Assembly (NCBI GenBank): GCA_004292755.1
Contig: RDXE01000044.1
Span: 1-54,869 of the forward strand
Direction of reading: 5' to 3'
Source: Alphaproteobacteria bacterium
GTDB taxonomy: Bacteria; Pseudomonadota; Alphaproteobacteria; Elsterales; Elsteraceae
DNA: 54,869 bases
Shown here: piece after piece, positions 42,169 through 50,545 of the stretch
Numbering within the stretch: the first letter of the stretch is position 1
How the letters are laid out: each line of letters begins with the position of its first letter
Made by a program: the position numbers and the translations under genes
Notes under the pieces: model-generated
The model's input: only the letters and a program-made list of their open reading frames with translations
Told to the model about the DNA's origin: nothing
Database searches by the model: none

Positions 42169-44853
42169 GTGACCGACGCCAATCGCGCCCGTGCCGTGTT
42201 TGTGAACATCGGCGAGCGGACCAATGTGACCGGCTCCGCCAAGTTCAAGAAGCTGATCCTGGATGGTCAGTTCGAGGCCGCCCTGGATGTCGCCCGCCAG
42301 CAGGTGGAAAGCGGCGCCCAGGTGATTGACGTCAACATGGACGAAGGCATGTTGGATTCCGAGGCGGCGATGGTGCGCTTCCTCAACTTGATCGCCGGTG
42401 AGCCAGACATTGCCCGCGTCCCCGTGATGATCGACAGCTCCAAATGGTCGATTATCGAAGCCGGGCTGAAGTGTGTGCAGGGCAAGGCAATCGTCAATTC
42501 CATCAGCCTGAAGGAAGGGGAGGCGGAGTTTTTGCGTCAGGCGCGGCTGGTGCGCCGCTATGGCGCTGCCGTCGTGGTGATGGCGTTCGATGAGCAAGGC
42601 CAAGCAGATACGTTCGAGCGCAAGACCGAGATTTGCGCCCGTGCCTATCACTTGCTCGTCAACACCATCGGCTTTCCCCCAGAAGACATTATCTTCGATC
42701 CCAACATCTTCGCTGTGGCAACGGGGATTGAGGAGCATAATGGCTATGCCATCGCCTTTATTGAGGCGACGCGGTGGATCCGCAAGAACCTGCCGCACGC
42801 CCATGTGTCCGGCGGCTTGTCCAACATCTCTTTCTCGTTCCGTGGCAACAACCCGGTGCGTCAGGCGATGCACTCGGTGTTCTTGTACCACGCGATCCCT
42901 GCCGGGATGGACCTGGGCATCGTCGATGCCGGTGCGCTACCGGTCTATGACGACATCCCGACCGAACTGCGCGAGCATGTTGAGGATGTGATCCTCAACC
43001 GCCGCCCCGATGCGACCGACCGGCTGCTGACCATCGCGGATCGCTATAAGGGCGGCGCCCAAGCTGAGAAGGTACAGGACCTAGCCTGGCGCGATGCGCC
43101 CGTGCGCCAACGGCTGATCCACGCGCTGGTCCACGGCATCACCGACCACATTGATCAAGACACCGAAGAAGTGCGCAGCCAAGTCACCCGCCCGCTGGAA
43201 GTGATCGAAGGGCCGTTGATGGACGGCATGAATGTAGTGGGGGACTTGTTCGGCTCCGGCAAGATGTTCCTGCCCCAAGTCGTCAAGTCAGCGCGCGTGA
43301 TGAAAAAGGCGGTGGCCTACCTGCTGCCTTACATCGAAGCGGAAAAGGCTGCCGGGGGCGAGGAAAGCAAGACCAACGGGCGTATTTTGATGGCGACGGT
43401 GAAAGGCGACGTCCACGATATTGGTAAGAACATCGTTGGCGTTGTGCTGCAATGTAATAACTTCGAGGTCATCGACCTCGGCGTGATGGTGCCTGCGGCC
43501 AAGATTTTGGAAGAAGCGCGCAAACATAAGGTGGACATGATTGGCCTGTCTGGCCTGATCACCCCCAGCCTGGATGAGATGTGCTATGTTGCACGCGAGA
43601 TGACGCGCGAAGGCTTCACCCTGCCTCTGCTGATCGGCGGGGCAACCACCTCAAAGATGCACACGGCTGTGAAGATCGCGCCGAACTATGCCTCGCCGGT
43701 GGTCTATGTCCCCGATGCCAGCCGCGCTGTGGGTGTCGCGGGCGCCCTGCTGGGTCAGGGTGCTGAGGACTATGCCAGCGGCATCCGGGCAGAGTATGCG
43801 CGCCTGCGCGACGCTCACGCAGCCAGCCAGTTGGCGAAAAAGCGCTTGTCGCTGGCCGATGCCCGCGCGAACCGCTTGCAGTTGGAGTGGCAGGGCTATC
43901 AGCCGCCGCGCCCAAGCTTTCTGGGGGTGCGGGCCTTTAATGGCTATGACCTTGCCGACCTCGTGGAGCGGATTGACTGGAAGCCGTTCTTCCAGACGTG
44001 GGAGTTGGCGGGCAACTTTCCCGCCATCTTGACCGACCCGGTGGTGGGCGAGGCAGCGTCCTCCCTCTATGCCGATGCGCGACGGATGCTGGATCGCATC
44101 ATCGCCGAGGGCTGGTTCCACCCGCGGGCGGTGATCGGCTTCTGGCCCGCCAACAGCATCGGCCATGACGACATCACGCTGTTCGCCGATGAGGCGCGCA
44201 CCACGCCCGCCGCGACCTTGCGGATGCTGCGCCAGCAGATGGCACGGGACCGGTCGGACCGAGCGAATCTCTGCTTGGCGGACTTTGTCGCCCCCGTTGG
44301 CGCGGCGGCCGATTATGTCGGCGCCTTCGCGGTCACCACTGGACCCGAAGTGGAAGCCCGCGCCCGTGCCTTTGAGGCTGACCACGACGACTACAACAGC
44401 ATCCTGGTCAAAGCTCTGGGCGACCGCTTGGCGGAGGCGTTCGCCGAGCGCATGCATGAGCGTGTGAGGCGCGAATTCTGGGGCTACGCCCCCGATGAGG
44501 CCCTTACCAATGAGGCGCTGATCGCAGAGCAGTACCAGGGCATCCGTCCAGCCCCAGGTTATCCGGCCTGCCCTGACCACACCGAGAAGCGCACGCTGTT
44601 CGAGTTGCTCAAGGCCGAAGTCAACGCCGGGATTGAGCTGACCGAAAGCTTCGCCATGACCCCTGGTGCTGCCGTATCCGGTTGGTATTTCTCCCACCCC
44701 CAGGCGCGCTATTTCGGGCTGGGGCGGATCGAGCGCGATCAAGTGGAGGATTATGCCCGGCGCAAGGGCATGGATCTCGCCACCATGGAGCGGTGGTTGG
44801 CGCCGAACCTGAACTACGATCCCGACCTAGCGGCCCTAGCCGCGGCTGCCTAG
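42169..44853 (+). CDS. metH: methionine synthase, folate/cobalamin/reactivation modules (split MetH part 2)
   Basis: 894-residue remainder of cobalamin-dependent methionine synthase. Order: pterin-binding barrel ([23 protein letters not shown]), helical cap, B12-binding Rossmann domain with the cobalt-ligand motif [11 protein letters not shown], and the SAM-binding reactivation domain ([33 protein letters not shown]). It transfers methyl from methyl-tetrahydrofolate via cobalamin to homocysteine bound by the separately encoded part 1. Start GTG 42169 with AGGG upstream. Termination is by hairpins just after the stop. Confidence 0.95.
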   Translation: MTDANRARAVFVNIGERTNVTGSAKFKKLILDGQFEAALDVARQQVESGAQVIDVNMDEGMLDSEAAMVRFLNLIAGEPDIARVPVMIDSSKWSIIEAGLKCVQGKAIVNSISLKEGEAEFLRQARLVRRYGAAVVVMAFDEQGQADTFERKTEICARAYHLLVNTIGFPPEDIIFDPNIFAVATGIEEHNGYAIAFIEATRWIRKNLPHAHVSGGLSNISFSFRGNNPVRQAMHSVFLYHAIPAGMDLGIVDAGALPVYDDIPTELREHVEDVILNRRPDATDRLLTIADRYKGGAQAEKVQDLAWRDAPVRQRLIHALVHGITDHIDQDTEEVRSQVTRPLEVIEGPLMDGMNVVGDLFGSGKMFLPQVVKSARVMKKAVAYLLPYIEAEKAAGGEESKTNGRILMATVKGDVHDIGKNIVGVVLQCNNFEVIDLGVMVPAAKILEEARKHKVDMIGLSGLITPSLDEMCYVAREMTREGFTLPLLIGGATTSKMHTAVKIAPNYASPVVYVPDASRAVGVAGALLGQGAEDYASGIRAEYARLRDAHAASQLAKKRLSLADARANRLQLEWQGYQPPRPSFLGVRAFNGYDLADLVERIDWKPFFQTWELAGNFPAILTDPVVGEAASSLYADARRMLDRIIAEGWFHPRAVIGFWPANSIGHDDITLFADEARTTPAATLRMLRQQMARDRSDRANLCLADFVAPVGAAADYVGAFAVTTGPEVEARARAFEADHDDYNSILVKALGDRLAEAFAERMHERVRREFWGYAPDEALTNEALIAEQYQGIRPAPGYPACPDHTEKRTLFELLKAEVNAGIELTESFAMTPGAAVSGWYFSHPQARYFGLGRIERDQVEDYARRKGMDLATMERWLAPNLNYDPDLAALAAAA

Positions 44854-44870
44854 CCGCCTTCAGGGGCGGC
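44853..44870 (+). terminator. small hairpin at the metH stop
   Basis: GCCGCC-N6-GGCGGC, perfect 6-base stem beginning at the last base of the metH stop codon. No T-run. It probably acts together with the stronger hairpin 14 bases downstream. Confidence 0.4.
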
Positions 44871-44883
44871 TTCAGCGCGGCCA

Positions 44884-44917
44884 CCCCTTGCTTGGCAAAC
44901 ACCCGCCAAACAAGGGG
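44884..44917. terminator. bidirectional terminator between metH and alpha/beta hydrolase
   Basis: CCCCTTGCTTGGC and GCCAAACAAGGGG form a 13-base stem with one mismatch around an 8-base loop, between two converging genes. Placement and stability suit a shared terminator. Confidence 0.65.
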
Positions 44918-44928
44918 CGGTCAGGTGG

Positions 44929-45597
44929 CTAGCTGCGCGCCTTCACCTTTGGCCGACCAATCGCGGGCCAAGCATCCAGGTAGGTGCCGACGGCTTCGGT
45001 CAGCTTCTCCATGTGATCGACGAAGAAGTGACCGGAGCCCGCGACCTTGCGATACTCAATCGCAATGTCGCGCTGGTTCGACAGCTTGGTCACCAGCTTC
45101 TGGACGGAGGCTTCTGGCACCACGTCATCGGCATCGCCTTGCACCACTAGGCCTGAGACCGGGCAGGGGGCCAGGAAGCTGAAGTCGTACATGTTGGCGG
45201 GTGGCGAGATGCTGATGAAGCTGGCGATCTCTGGCCGGCGCATCAGCAACTGCATGCCAATCCACGCCCCGAAGGAGAAGCCCGCCACCCAGCTCTGGCT
45301 GGCGTTAGGGTTATACTGTTGCAACCAGTCCAGCGCGGCGGCGGCGTCTGCCAGTTCCCCCTCACCCCGGTCAAAGCTGCCTTGGCTGCGGCCAACTCCA
45401 CGAAAGTTGAATCGCAAGACCGAGAAGCCGCGCTGCACAAAGCACTGATACAAGGTGTAAACCACCTTGTTGTTCATCGTGCCGCCGTGGCGCGGATCGG
45501 GATGAAGCACCAGCGCGATGGGGGCGCTGGGCGTCTTGGAATGGTGGTACCGGCCTTCCAGCCGCCCGTCACCGCCGTTAAAGATCACCTCGGGCAT
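44929..45597 (-). CDS. alpha/beta hydrolase of unknown substrate
   Basis: 222-residue single-domain alpha/beta hydrolase. HPDPRHGGTMNNKVV resembles the oxyanion-hole region of dienelactone-hydrolase-like proteins, the nucleophile Ser is in AGFSFGAWIG, an Asp follows in QGDADDVVP and the His in GSGHFFVDH. Proteins of this type are often annotated as conserved alpha/beta hydrolases, and I recall them near isc genes in alphaproteobacteria, but the substrate is unknown. It is divergent from the isc operon across a 431-base gap. Confidence 0.85.
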   Translation of the reverse strand: MPEVIFNGGDGRLEGRYHHSKTPSAPIALVLHPDPRHGGTMNNKVVYTLYQCFVQRGFSVLRFNFRGVGRSQGSFDRGEGELADAAAALDWLQQYNPNASQSWVAGFSFGAWIGMQLLMRRPEIASFISISPPANMYDFSFLAPCPVSGLVVQGDADDVVPEASVQKLVTKLSNQRDIAIEYRKVAGSGHFFVDHMEKLTEAVGTYLDAWPAIGRPKVKARS

Positions 45598-46028
45598 TGA
45601 TCCTGTCTCACTTTCCCTGCGGCCCCGACGTTTTTTGAAACCTAGCGTCGGACTCGGCGATACGGTCTAACAACCGCGTGATAGCTTGGCAGCAAACTTG
45701 ACCTGTCGACTCAGTCACCTATATCGGGTCTCAGCAGATAAGGGTTTCTGATGTTGTCAGGCTCGACGCGGCGCGTTGGTCACCACACTTAGATAGGGTG
45801 ATCCCAGCGGTTCAAGAAGCTTGAAGCATCAGAATAGGGCGTTGTGCTTCCTGCGGGGGTACGCGCCCGGTCATCGGGGCCTTCCGGTCCTATGGTGGCC
45901 TGAATGAGGACCAGCGTGCAACGGCGCGATCCGTCGCCCGGTGCCGCACCGCGTGGGGGGGACACTGGTGGCCTCGAAGGATGCCGCCAGGGTGAGTGCG
46001 TAACCGTGACGACGTAAGGGAGCGTGTC
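45598..46028. other. regulatory gap between alpha/beta hydrolase and iscR
   Basis: 431 bases with no convincing gene; an open frame opposite iscR that extends into it looks like a GC-rich shadow. It holds a candidate promoter (45698-45725) and, close to the hydrolase start, CCGACG-N15-CGTCGG around a T-run at roughly 45625-45652. The rest, about 300 bases of untranslated leader before iscR, shows nothing I recognise. Confidence 0.6.
45698..45725 (+). promoter_or_regulatory. candidate promoter of the isc operon
   Basis: TTGACC (45698-45703) and TATATC (45720-45725) are spaced by 16 bases and lie about 300 bases before iscR. The spacer contains GACTCAGTC, a short palindrome that could be part of an IscR or other regulator site, though it does not match the E. 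coli IscR type 1 spacing. Confidence 0.4.
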
Positions 46029-46499
46029 GTGAAGCTGAGCACCAAAGGACGCTACGCCGTAATGGCGATGGTTGATCTTGCCACCCACTCCAAGGGGAGC
46101 CCGGTGGCCCTGGCGGAAATCGCTGATCGCCAAGAGATTTCGCTGTCCTATCTGGAGCAGCTCTTTGCCAAGCTGCGCCGTGGGTCGTTGGTGAAGAGTG
46201 TGCGTGGGCCAGGTGGTGGCTATCTGTTGGCCCGCCCGGCGGGCGACACACGCATCTCGGACATCATTCTGGCTGTGGATGAGCCGATCCGGGCAACCCG
46301 CTGCCAGCCGGGATCCCCCGAAGGCTGCCGTGGCAATCGCACCCGCTGTGCGACCCATGATTTGTGGGAGGAGTTGGGCAACCATATCCACTCCTACCTG
46401 TCCTCGGTGTCGGTGGGCGATGTCTGCGAGCGCCGGGTGCTAACCCGCCTGATTGGTGAGCCGAGCGAGCCGCGGCGCGCCATTGCTGCGGCGGAGTAG
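46029..46499 (+). CDS. iscR: Fe-S cluster-sensing Rrf2-family regulator IscR
   Basis: 156-residue winged-helix regulator that senses Fe-S status and controls the isc operon. It starts MKLSTKGRYAVMAMVDLA (GTG 46029, behind GGGAG), has the wing LVKSVRGPGGGYLLARP, and the cluster cysteines in RCQPGSPEGCRGNRTRCATH, spaced C-x7-C-x6-C, longer than the C-x5-C-x5-C of E. coli but usual in alphaproteobacteria as I recall. First gene of the rightward isc operon. Confidence 0.93.
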   Translation: MKLSTKGRYAVMAMVDLATHSKGSPVALAEIADRQEISLSYLEQLFAKLRRGSLVKSVRGPGGGYLLARPAGDTRISDIILAVDEPIRATRCQPGSPEGCRGNRTRCATHDLWEELGNHIHSYLSSVSVGDVCERRVLTRLIGEPSEPRRAIAAAE

Positions 46500-46511
46500 T
46501 GCTGCGGTCTC

Positions 46512-47657
46512 ATGCCTGTTTACCTGGACTATAACGCGACGGCTCCGGTGTTGCCGGAGGCAGCAGCGGCCGTGGCAGCAGCGCTCCAGGTGGTTGGCAA
46601 CCCGTCGTCTGTTCACGGCTTTGGTCGTGCAGCCCGCCGCGTGGTGGAGGCTGCGCGTGCCGATGTCGCGGCGCTGGTTGGCGTTGCGCCAGAGCAGGTG
46701 GTGTTCACCGGCTCCGGCACCGAGGCAGCGCAGTTGGCATTGACAGGGGTGGGTCGCACGCGACGGCTGGTGTCGGCGCTGGAACACGCCGCCGTTCGCT
46801 CCGCAACCCCGAATGCCGAACTCATTCCCGCCACGCCTGAGGGGGTGGTGGACCTGGCCGCGTTGGAGCGGCTGCTGGCCGCAGACCCAACACCGACCAT
46901 CGTCTCGCTGATGCTGGCGAACAATGAAACCGGCGTGATCCAACCGGTGGCCGAGGCGGCTGCGCTGGCCCATCGCTATGGTGCAGTGCTGCACACCGAC
47001 GCCGTGCAGGCCGTTGGTCGCATACCCGTTGACCTGAAGACCCTGGGGGCAGACTTGCTCAGCCTGTCTGCCCACAAGCTGGGTGGGCCCGCGGGCGCAG
47101 GCGCCTTGGTGGTGCGCGGCGATCTTGCCCTTCAGCCTTTGATCCGCGGTGGCGGCCAGGAACGTGGCCGCCGCGGTGGCACCGAGGCGACCGCGCTGCT
47201 GGCAGGATTTGGTGTCGCAGCACGATCTGCACGTCTGGCGCTTGATCATGCGCCACAGATTGCTTATCTCCTGAAAGAGATGGAGGCGGCGGCGCTGGAG
47301 CGTTGCCCCGATGCGGCGGTGATCGCCCGCGGATCGCTCCGTCTACCCAACACCAGTTTGCTTGCCGTGAGAGGCTGTCGCGCCGAGACCTTGGTCATGG
47401 CGTTGGACCTCGCAGGCTATGCGGTGAGCGCCGGGGCAGCCTGTTCGTCAGGGTCCGTGCGCTCCAGCGCAGTGCTTGCAGCGATGGGTGTGCCACAGGA
47501 CCTTGCGGATGGGGCAATCCGCATCAGTCTTGGGCCCGCCACAACGGCAGCGGACGTGGCAGGATTTGTTGACGCCTGGGCCGCGCAGGTGGCTCGCACT
47601 CGACGCTCGAGATCCCTGGCCAGCACCCCGACCAGTGCGGCGGCCAGCGTTGCTTGA
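46512..47657 (+). CDS. cysteine desulfurase, NifS/IscS-like, additional copy
   Basis: 381-residue PLP enzyme taking sulfur from cysteine. YLDYNATAPVLPEA is the family start, the PLP lysine is in SAHKLGGPAGAG and the sulfur-accepting Cys in AGAACSSGSVRSS. It differs strongly from the IscS encoded next, so it is not a recent duplicate; the active-site loop reads SSGSVRSS instead of IscS-type TSASLEPS. It may feed a different acceptor (such as tRNA thiolation through MnmA) or assist Isc assembly. It lies 12 bases after iscR. Confidence 0.92.
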   Translation: MPVYLDYNATAPVLPEAAAAVAAALQVVGNPSSVHGFGRAARRVVEAARADVAALVGVAPEQVVFTGSGTEAAQLALTGVGRTRRLVSALEHAAVRSATPNAELIPATPEGVVDLAALERLLAADPTPTIVSLMLANNETGVIQPVAEAAALAHRYGAVLHTDAVQAVGRIPVDLKTLGADLLSLSAHKLGGPAGAGALVVRGDLALQPLIRGGGQERGRRGGTEATALLAGFGVAARSARLALDHAPQIAYLLKEMEAAALERCPDAAVIARGSLRLPNTSLLAVRGCRAETLVMALDLAGYAVSAGAACSSGSVRSSAVLAAMGVPQDLADGAIRISLGPATTAADVAGFVDAWAAQVARTRRSRSLASTPTSAAASVA

Positions 47658-47714
47658 GAGCGCCAGCATCAGCCGGAACACCACCGGCGACAGGGGAAGA
47701 GGGACCGACACGCC

Positions 47715-48980
47715 ATGAGCCTGGAATCACGCGCCACCACACCCGGTCCGTCCGTGCTGCGCAACCGTCCGGACCTGCCGATCTATTTGGATTATCAGGC
47801 GACCACGCCGTGTGATCCGCGGGTGGTGGATGCCATGTTGCCGTACTTCACCCAGAAGTTCGGCAACCCTGGCAGCCGCACCCACGCCTATGGCTGGGAA
47901 GCGGAAGACGCTGTGGAAACCGCCCGCCGCCAGGTCGCCGACATCATTGGCGCTGATGAGCGCGAGGTGATTTTCACCAGCGGTGCGACAGAATCGAACA
48001 ATCTGGCAATCAAGGGCGTCGCGCACTTCTACCGTGATCGCAAGAACCACATCATCACTGTGGTGACCGAGCATAAGTGTGTGCTCGACAGCTGCCGCCA
48101 CCTGGAGCAGGAAGGCTTCGAGGTGACCTACCTGCCGGTGCAGCCCAATGGCTTGATCGATCTCGCCGCGCTGGAGGCTGCGATCACGAACAAGACCGTG
48201 CTGGTCTCCGTGATGGCGGTGAACAATGAAATCGGTGTGATTCAGCCCTTGGCCGAGATCGGTCGCATCACGCGCGCCAAAGGCGTGTTCTTCCACACCG
48301 ACGCGGCACAGGCCGTCGGCAAGATCCCGTTGGATGTGGAAGCGATGAACATCGACATGATGTCGATCTCCGGCCACAAGATTTACGGGCCGAAGGGCAT
48401 TGGCGCGCTGTACGTGCGTCGCAAGCCGCGGGTGCGCCTGCAGGCGATGATCACCGGGGGCGGGCAAGAGCGCGGGATGCGGTCTGGTACGTTGCCGACC
48501 CCGCTGTGCGTTGGCTTGGGCGAAGCGTGCCGGATTGCCAAGGCAGAAATGGCGGCTGAGACCGAGCGTCTGAAAGCGCTCCAGAATCGGTTCTTGACCG
48601 GCATCCGCAGCCGTTTGACCGAGGTTGTGCTGAATGGCGATGAGGAGCATCGCATTCCCGGCAACCTGAACATCAGCTTTGCCTTCGTTGAGGGCGAAAG
48701 CCTGATCATGGGGATCAAGGAATTGTCGGTCTCCTCGGGCTCTGCCTGCACTTCGGCGTCGTTGGAGCCGTCTTATGTGCTGCGGGCCTTGGGCGTGGAT
48801 GAGGAGATGGCGCACACCTCGCTGCGCATCGGCTTTGGCCGCTTCACCACGGACGCCGAGGTGGACTATGCAGTCGAGCAGCTGGCCAGCTCCGTTGAGC
48901 GCCTGCGGGCGATGAGCCCGCTGTGGGAGATGCACCAGGAAGGCATCGACTTGAAGAGCATCGAGTGGGCGGGACACTGA
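47715..48980 (+). CDS. iscS: cysteine desulfurase IscS
   Basis: 421-residue canonical IscS, main sulfur donor for the IscU scaffold. [37 protein letters not shown] lysine in [11 protein letters not shown] and catalytic Cys in [17 protein letters not shown]. An N-terminal extension of ~20 residues precedes the core compared with E. coli. Separated from iscU by 102 bases holding a hairpin and a candidate internal promoter. Confidence 0.96.
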   Translation: MSLESRATTPGPSVLRNRPDLPIYLDYQATTPCDPRVVDAMLPYFTQKFGNPGSRTHAYGWEAEDAVETARRQVADIIGADEREVIFTSGATESNNLAIKGVAHFYRDRKNHIITVVTEHKCVLDSCRHLEQEGFEVTYLPVQPNGLIDLAALEAAITNKTVLVSVMAVNNEIGVIQPLAEIGRITRAKGVFFHTDAAQAVGKIPLDVEAMNIDMMSISGHKIYGPKGIGALYVRRKPRVRLQAMITGGGQERGMRSGTLPTPLCVGLGEACRIAKAEMAAETERLKALQNRFLTGIRSRLTEVVLNGDEEHRIPGNLNISFAFVEGESLIMGIKELSVSSGSACTSASLEPSYVLRALGVDEEMAHTSLRIGFGRFTTDAEVDYAVEQLASSVERLRAMSPLWEMHQEGIDLKSIEWAGH

Positions 48981-48993
48981 GGCTCGGGTCAAC

Positions 48994-49020
48994 GCCGCGG
49001 TCGGGTAAAACGGTCGCGGC
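48994..49020 (+). terminator. small hairpin between iscS and iscU
   Basis: GCCGCG-N15-CGCGGC directly after the iscS stop. It could attenuate read-through or stabilise the upstream RNA end. The stem is short and without T-run. Confidence 0.3.
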
Positions 49021-49030
49021 AGCTTGGTCT

Positions 49031-49059
49031 TTCGCAGTGCCGCAAAAGTGTCCTATAAC
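49031..49059 (+). promoter_or_regulatory. candidate internal promoter before iscU
   Basis: TTCGCA (49031-49036) and TATAAC (49054-49059) with the ideal 17-base spacing, 23 bases before iscU. The -10 box is a 5/6 match. It would let iscU and the downstream genes be expressed apart from iscR-iscS. Confidence 0.45.
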
Positions 49060-49082
49060 AAACGATCGAAGGGGGTTCGGCT

Positions 49083-49484
49083 ATGGCTTACAGTGAGAAG
49101 GTCGTCGACCACTACAACAACCCGCGCAACGTCGGCTCGTTCGACAAGGGTGATGCCGCTGTCGGCACCGGTCTGGTCGGTGCTCCGGCCTGCGGCGACG
49201 TCATGAAGCTGCAAATCAAAGTGAATGAGGCGGGCGTGATCGAAGACGCGCGCTTCAAGACCTTCGGCTGCGGCTCGGCGATTGCCTCCTCCTCGCTCGC
49301 GACCGAATGGATCAAGGGCAAGACTCTGGACGAAGCGGCCACCATCAAGAACACCGAAATCGCTGAGCATCTGGCGCTGCCGCCGGTCAAGATTCACTGC
49401 TCGGTGCTGGCGGAAGATGCCATCAAGGCAGCGATCAATGATTACAAGGCAAAGCACGGCGAGTCTGCCGCGGCTGCCGAGTAA
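49083..49484 (+). CDS. iscU: Fe-S cluster scaffold protein IscU
   Basis: 133-residue scaffold on which [2Fe-2S] and [4Fe-4S] clusters are built. The three cluster cysteines are in GAPACGDVMKLQI (with the Asp), FGCGSAIASSS and IHCSVLAEDA. LPPVK, the peptide recognised by HscA, precedes the last Cys. GAAGGGGG lies upstream of ATG 49083. Confidence 0.97.
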   Translation: MAYSEKVVDHYNNPRNVGSFDKGDAAVGTGLVGAPACGDVMKLQIKVNEAGVIEDARFKTFGCGSAIASSSLATEWIKGKTLDEAATIKNTEIAEHLALPPVKIHCSVLAEDAIKAAINDYKAKHGESAAAAE

Positions 49485-49511
49485 GGCCGGGCGGACAGAC
49501 AGGAGGGCACA

Positions 49512-49847
49512 ATGGCTGGTCAAGCGATGACGATCACCGATGCTGCGGCAGAGCGGGTCAAGGCGTTGTTGGACAAGCGCGGCAAGCCCTCAGTTGGTGT
49601 CCGCATCGGTGTGAAGACCAAGGGTTGCTCGGGTCTGTCTTATTCCCTCGAATACGCCGATGAGCAGAACCGCTTCGATGAAGTGATCGAAGACAAGGGT
49701 GTTCGGGTGCTGGTTGATCCCAAGGCCGTGATGTTCATCATCGGCACTGAGATGGACTATGTGGAGGAGCGGATGCAGTCCGGCTTCGTCTTCCGCAACC
49801 CGAATGAAAAGGGACGCTGCGGCTGCGGCGAATCCTTCCACGTCTGA
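49512..49847 (+). CDS. iscA: A-type Fe-S carrier protein IscA
   Basis: 111-residue A-type carrier. MTITDAAAERVKALL begins the core; the three conserved cysteines are in KGCSGLSY and GRCGCGESF near the C terminus. It transfers clusters or iron to apoproteins. AGGAGGG precedes ATG 49512; the Met at residue 6 is an alternative start. Confidence 0.95.
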   Translation: MAGQAMTITDAAAERVKALLDKRGKPSVGVRIGVKTKGCSGLSYSLEYADEQNRFDEVIEDKGVRVLVDPKAVMFIIGTEMDYVEERMQSGFVFRNPNEKGRCGCGESFHV

Positions 49848-49868
49848 TCCAGCAGCGAGGGCGGCGCC

Positions 49869-50540
49869 TTGGAGCAGTTGGCCGACAATCGGTCGCCGCC
49901 CGCCTGGGAGGGCAGAGCCACGGGTGGTGGCACTGCCGCGTCCTCGCCCTGTTGGTCATGCCGTGGCCCCGTGGGGGATGCAGACTACGCGTTCTGCAGC
50001 ACCTGCGGCGCCGTCCAGCCGCCGCTGCCGATCACGCACTTCCAGCGCCTTGGCTTGGCATCGGGCTTTCAGATTCCCCGCGATCAGTTGGACGCGGCCT
50101 ATTTTGACCAAGCGCGCCGCCTCCACCCAGACCGGTTCGCCACGCGCACCCCGCGGGAGCGGCAGTTCTCCCAGGCTCAGGCCGTGAGCCTGAACGAGGC
50201 CTATGAGACCCTGAAGGACCCGCTGCGCTGCGCCCTCTATCTGCTGACCCTCGCCGGGCGCTCCTCAATCGCGCAGGAGCGCACCATCCGCGATCCGACC
50301 TTGCTGATGGAGGCGATGGAAGCGCGCGAGGCACTGGAAGAGGCGACGGACCTTGCCGCTGTGGAAGCCTTGGCGGCACGCCAGCGGGCTGACCGCGACA
50401 GCTGCCTTGCCAGCCTGCAGCAGTTGTTTGACGCGGGCGATCTTGATGGCGCCGAGGCGGTGACCCTGCGCCTGACCTATCTTGCCAAACTTGGAGAAGA
50501 CATTCGCCTGCGCCGTATGCGCCTTGCGATGTCAGCCTGA
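49869..50540 (+). CDS. hscB: J-domain co-chaperone HscB with N-terminal zinc finger
   Basis: 223-residue HscB, the J-protein that brings IscU to HscA. After ~25 residues a CxxC-x11-CxxC zinc-finger-like element (Cys 28, 31, 43, 46; CWSC and CSTC) precedes the J-domain (FQRLGLASGFQI, RLHPDRF with the HPD motif) and the C-terminal helical IscU-binding domain. E. coli HscB has no such finger (171 residues), whereas human HSCB does. Start taken as TTG 49869, since no ATG precedes the cysteines; the start is uncertain. hscA begins 5 bases after the stop. Confidence 0.92.
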   Translation: MEQLADNRSPPAWEGRATGGGTAASSPCWSCRGPVGDADYAFCSTCGAVQPPLPITHFQRLGLASGFQIPRDQLDAAYFDQARRLHPDRFATRTPRERQFSQAQAVSLNEAYETLKDPLRCALYLLTLAGRSSIAQERTIRDPTLLMEAMEAREALEEATDLAAVEALAARQRADRDSCLASLQQLFDAGDLDGAEAVTLRLTYLAKLGEDIRLRRMRLAMSA

Positions 50541-50545
50541 TCCCG

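Noticed and set aside
43651-44742. 363-codon minus-strand frame opposite metH part 2
   Set aside because: Shadow of a conserved gene; no recognisable motif.
47727-48992. 421-codon minus-strand frame covering iscS almost exactly
   Set aside because: Antisense mirror of iscS; the product is Arg/His/Gln-rich and without family features.
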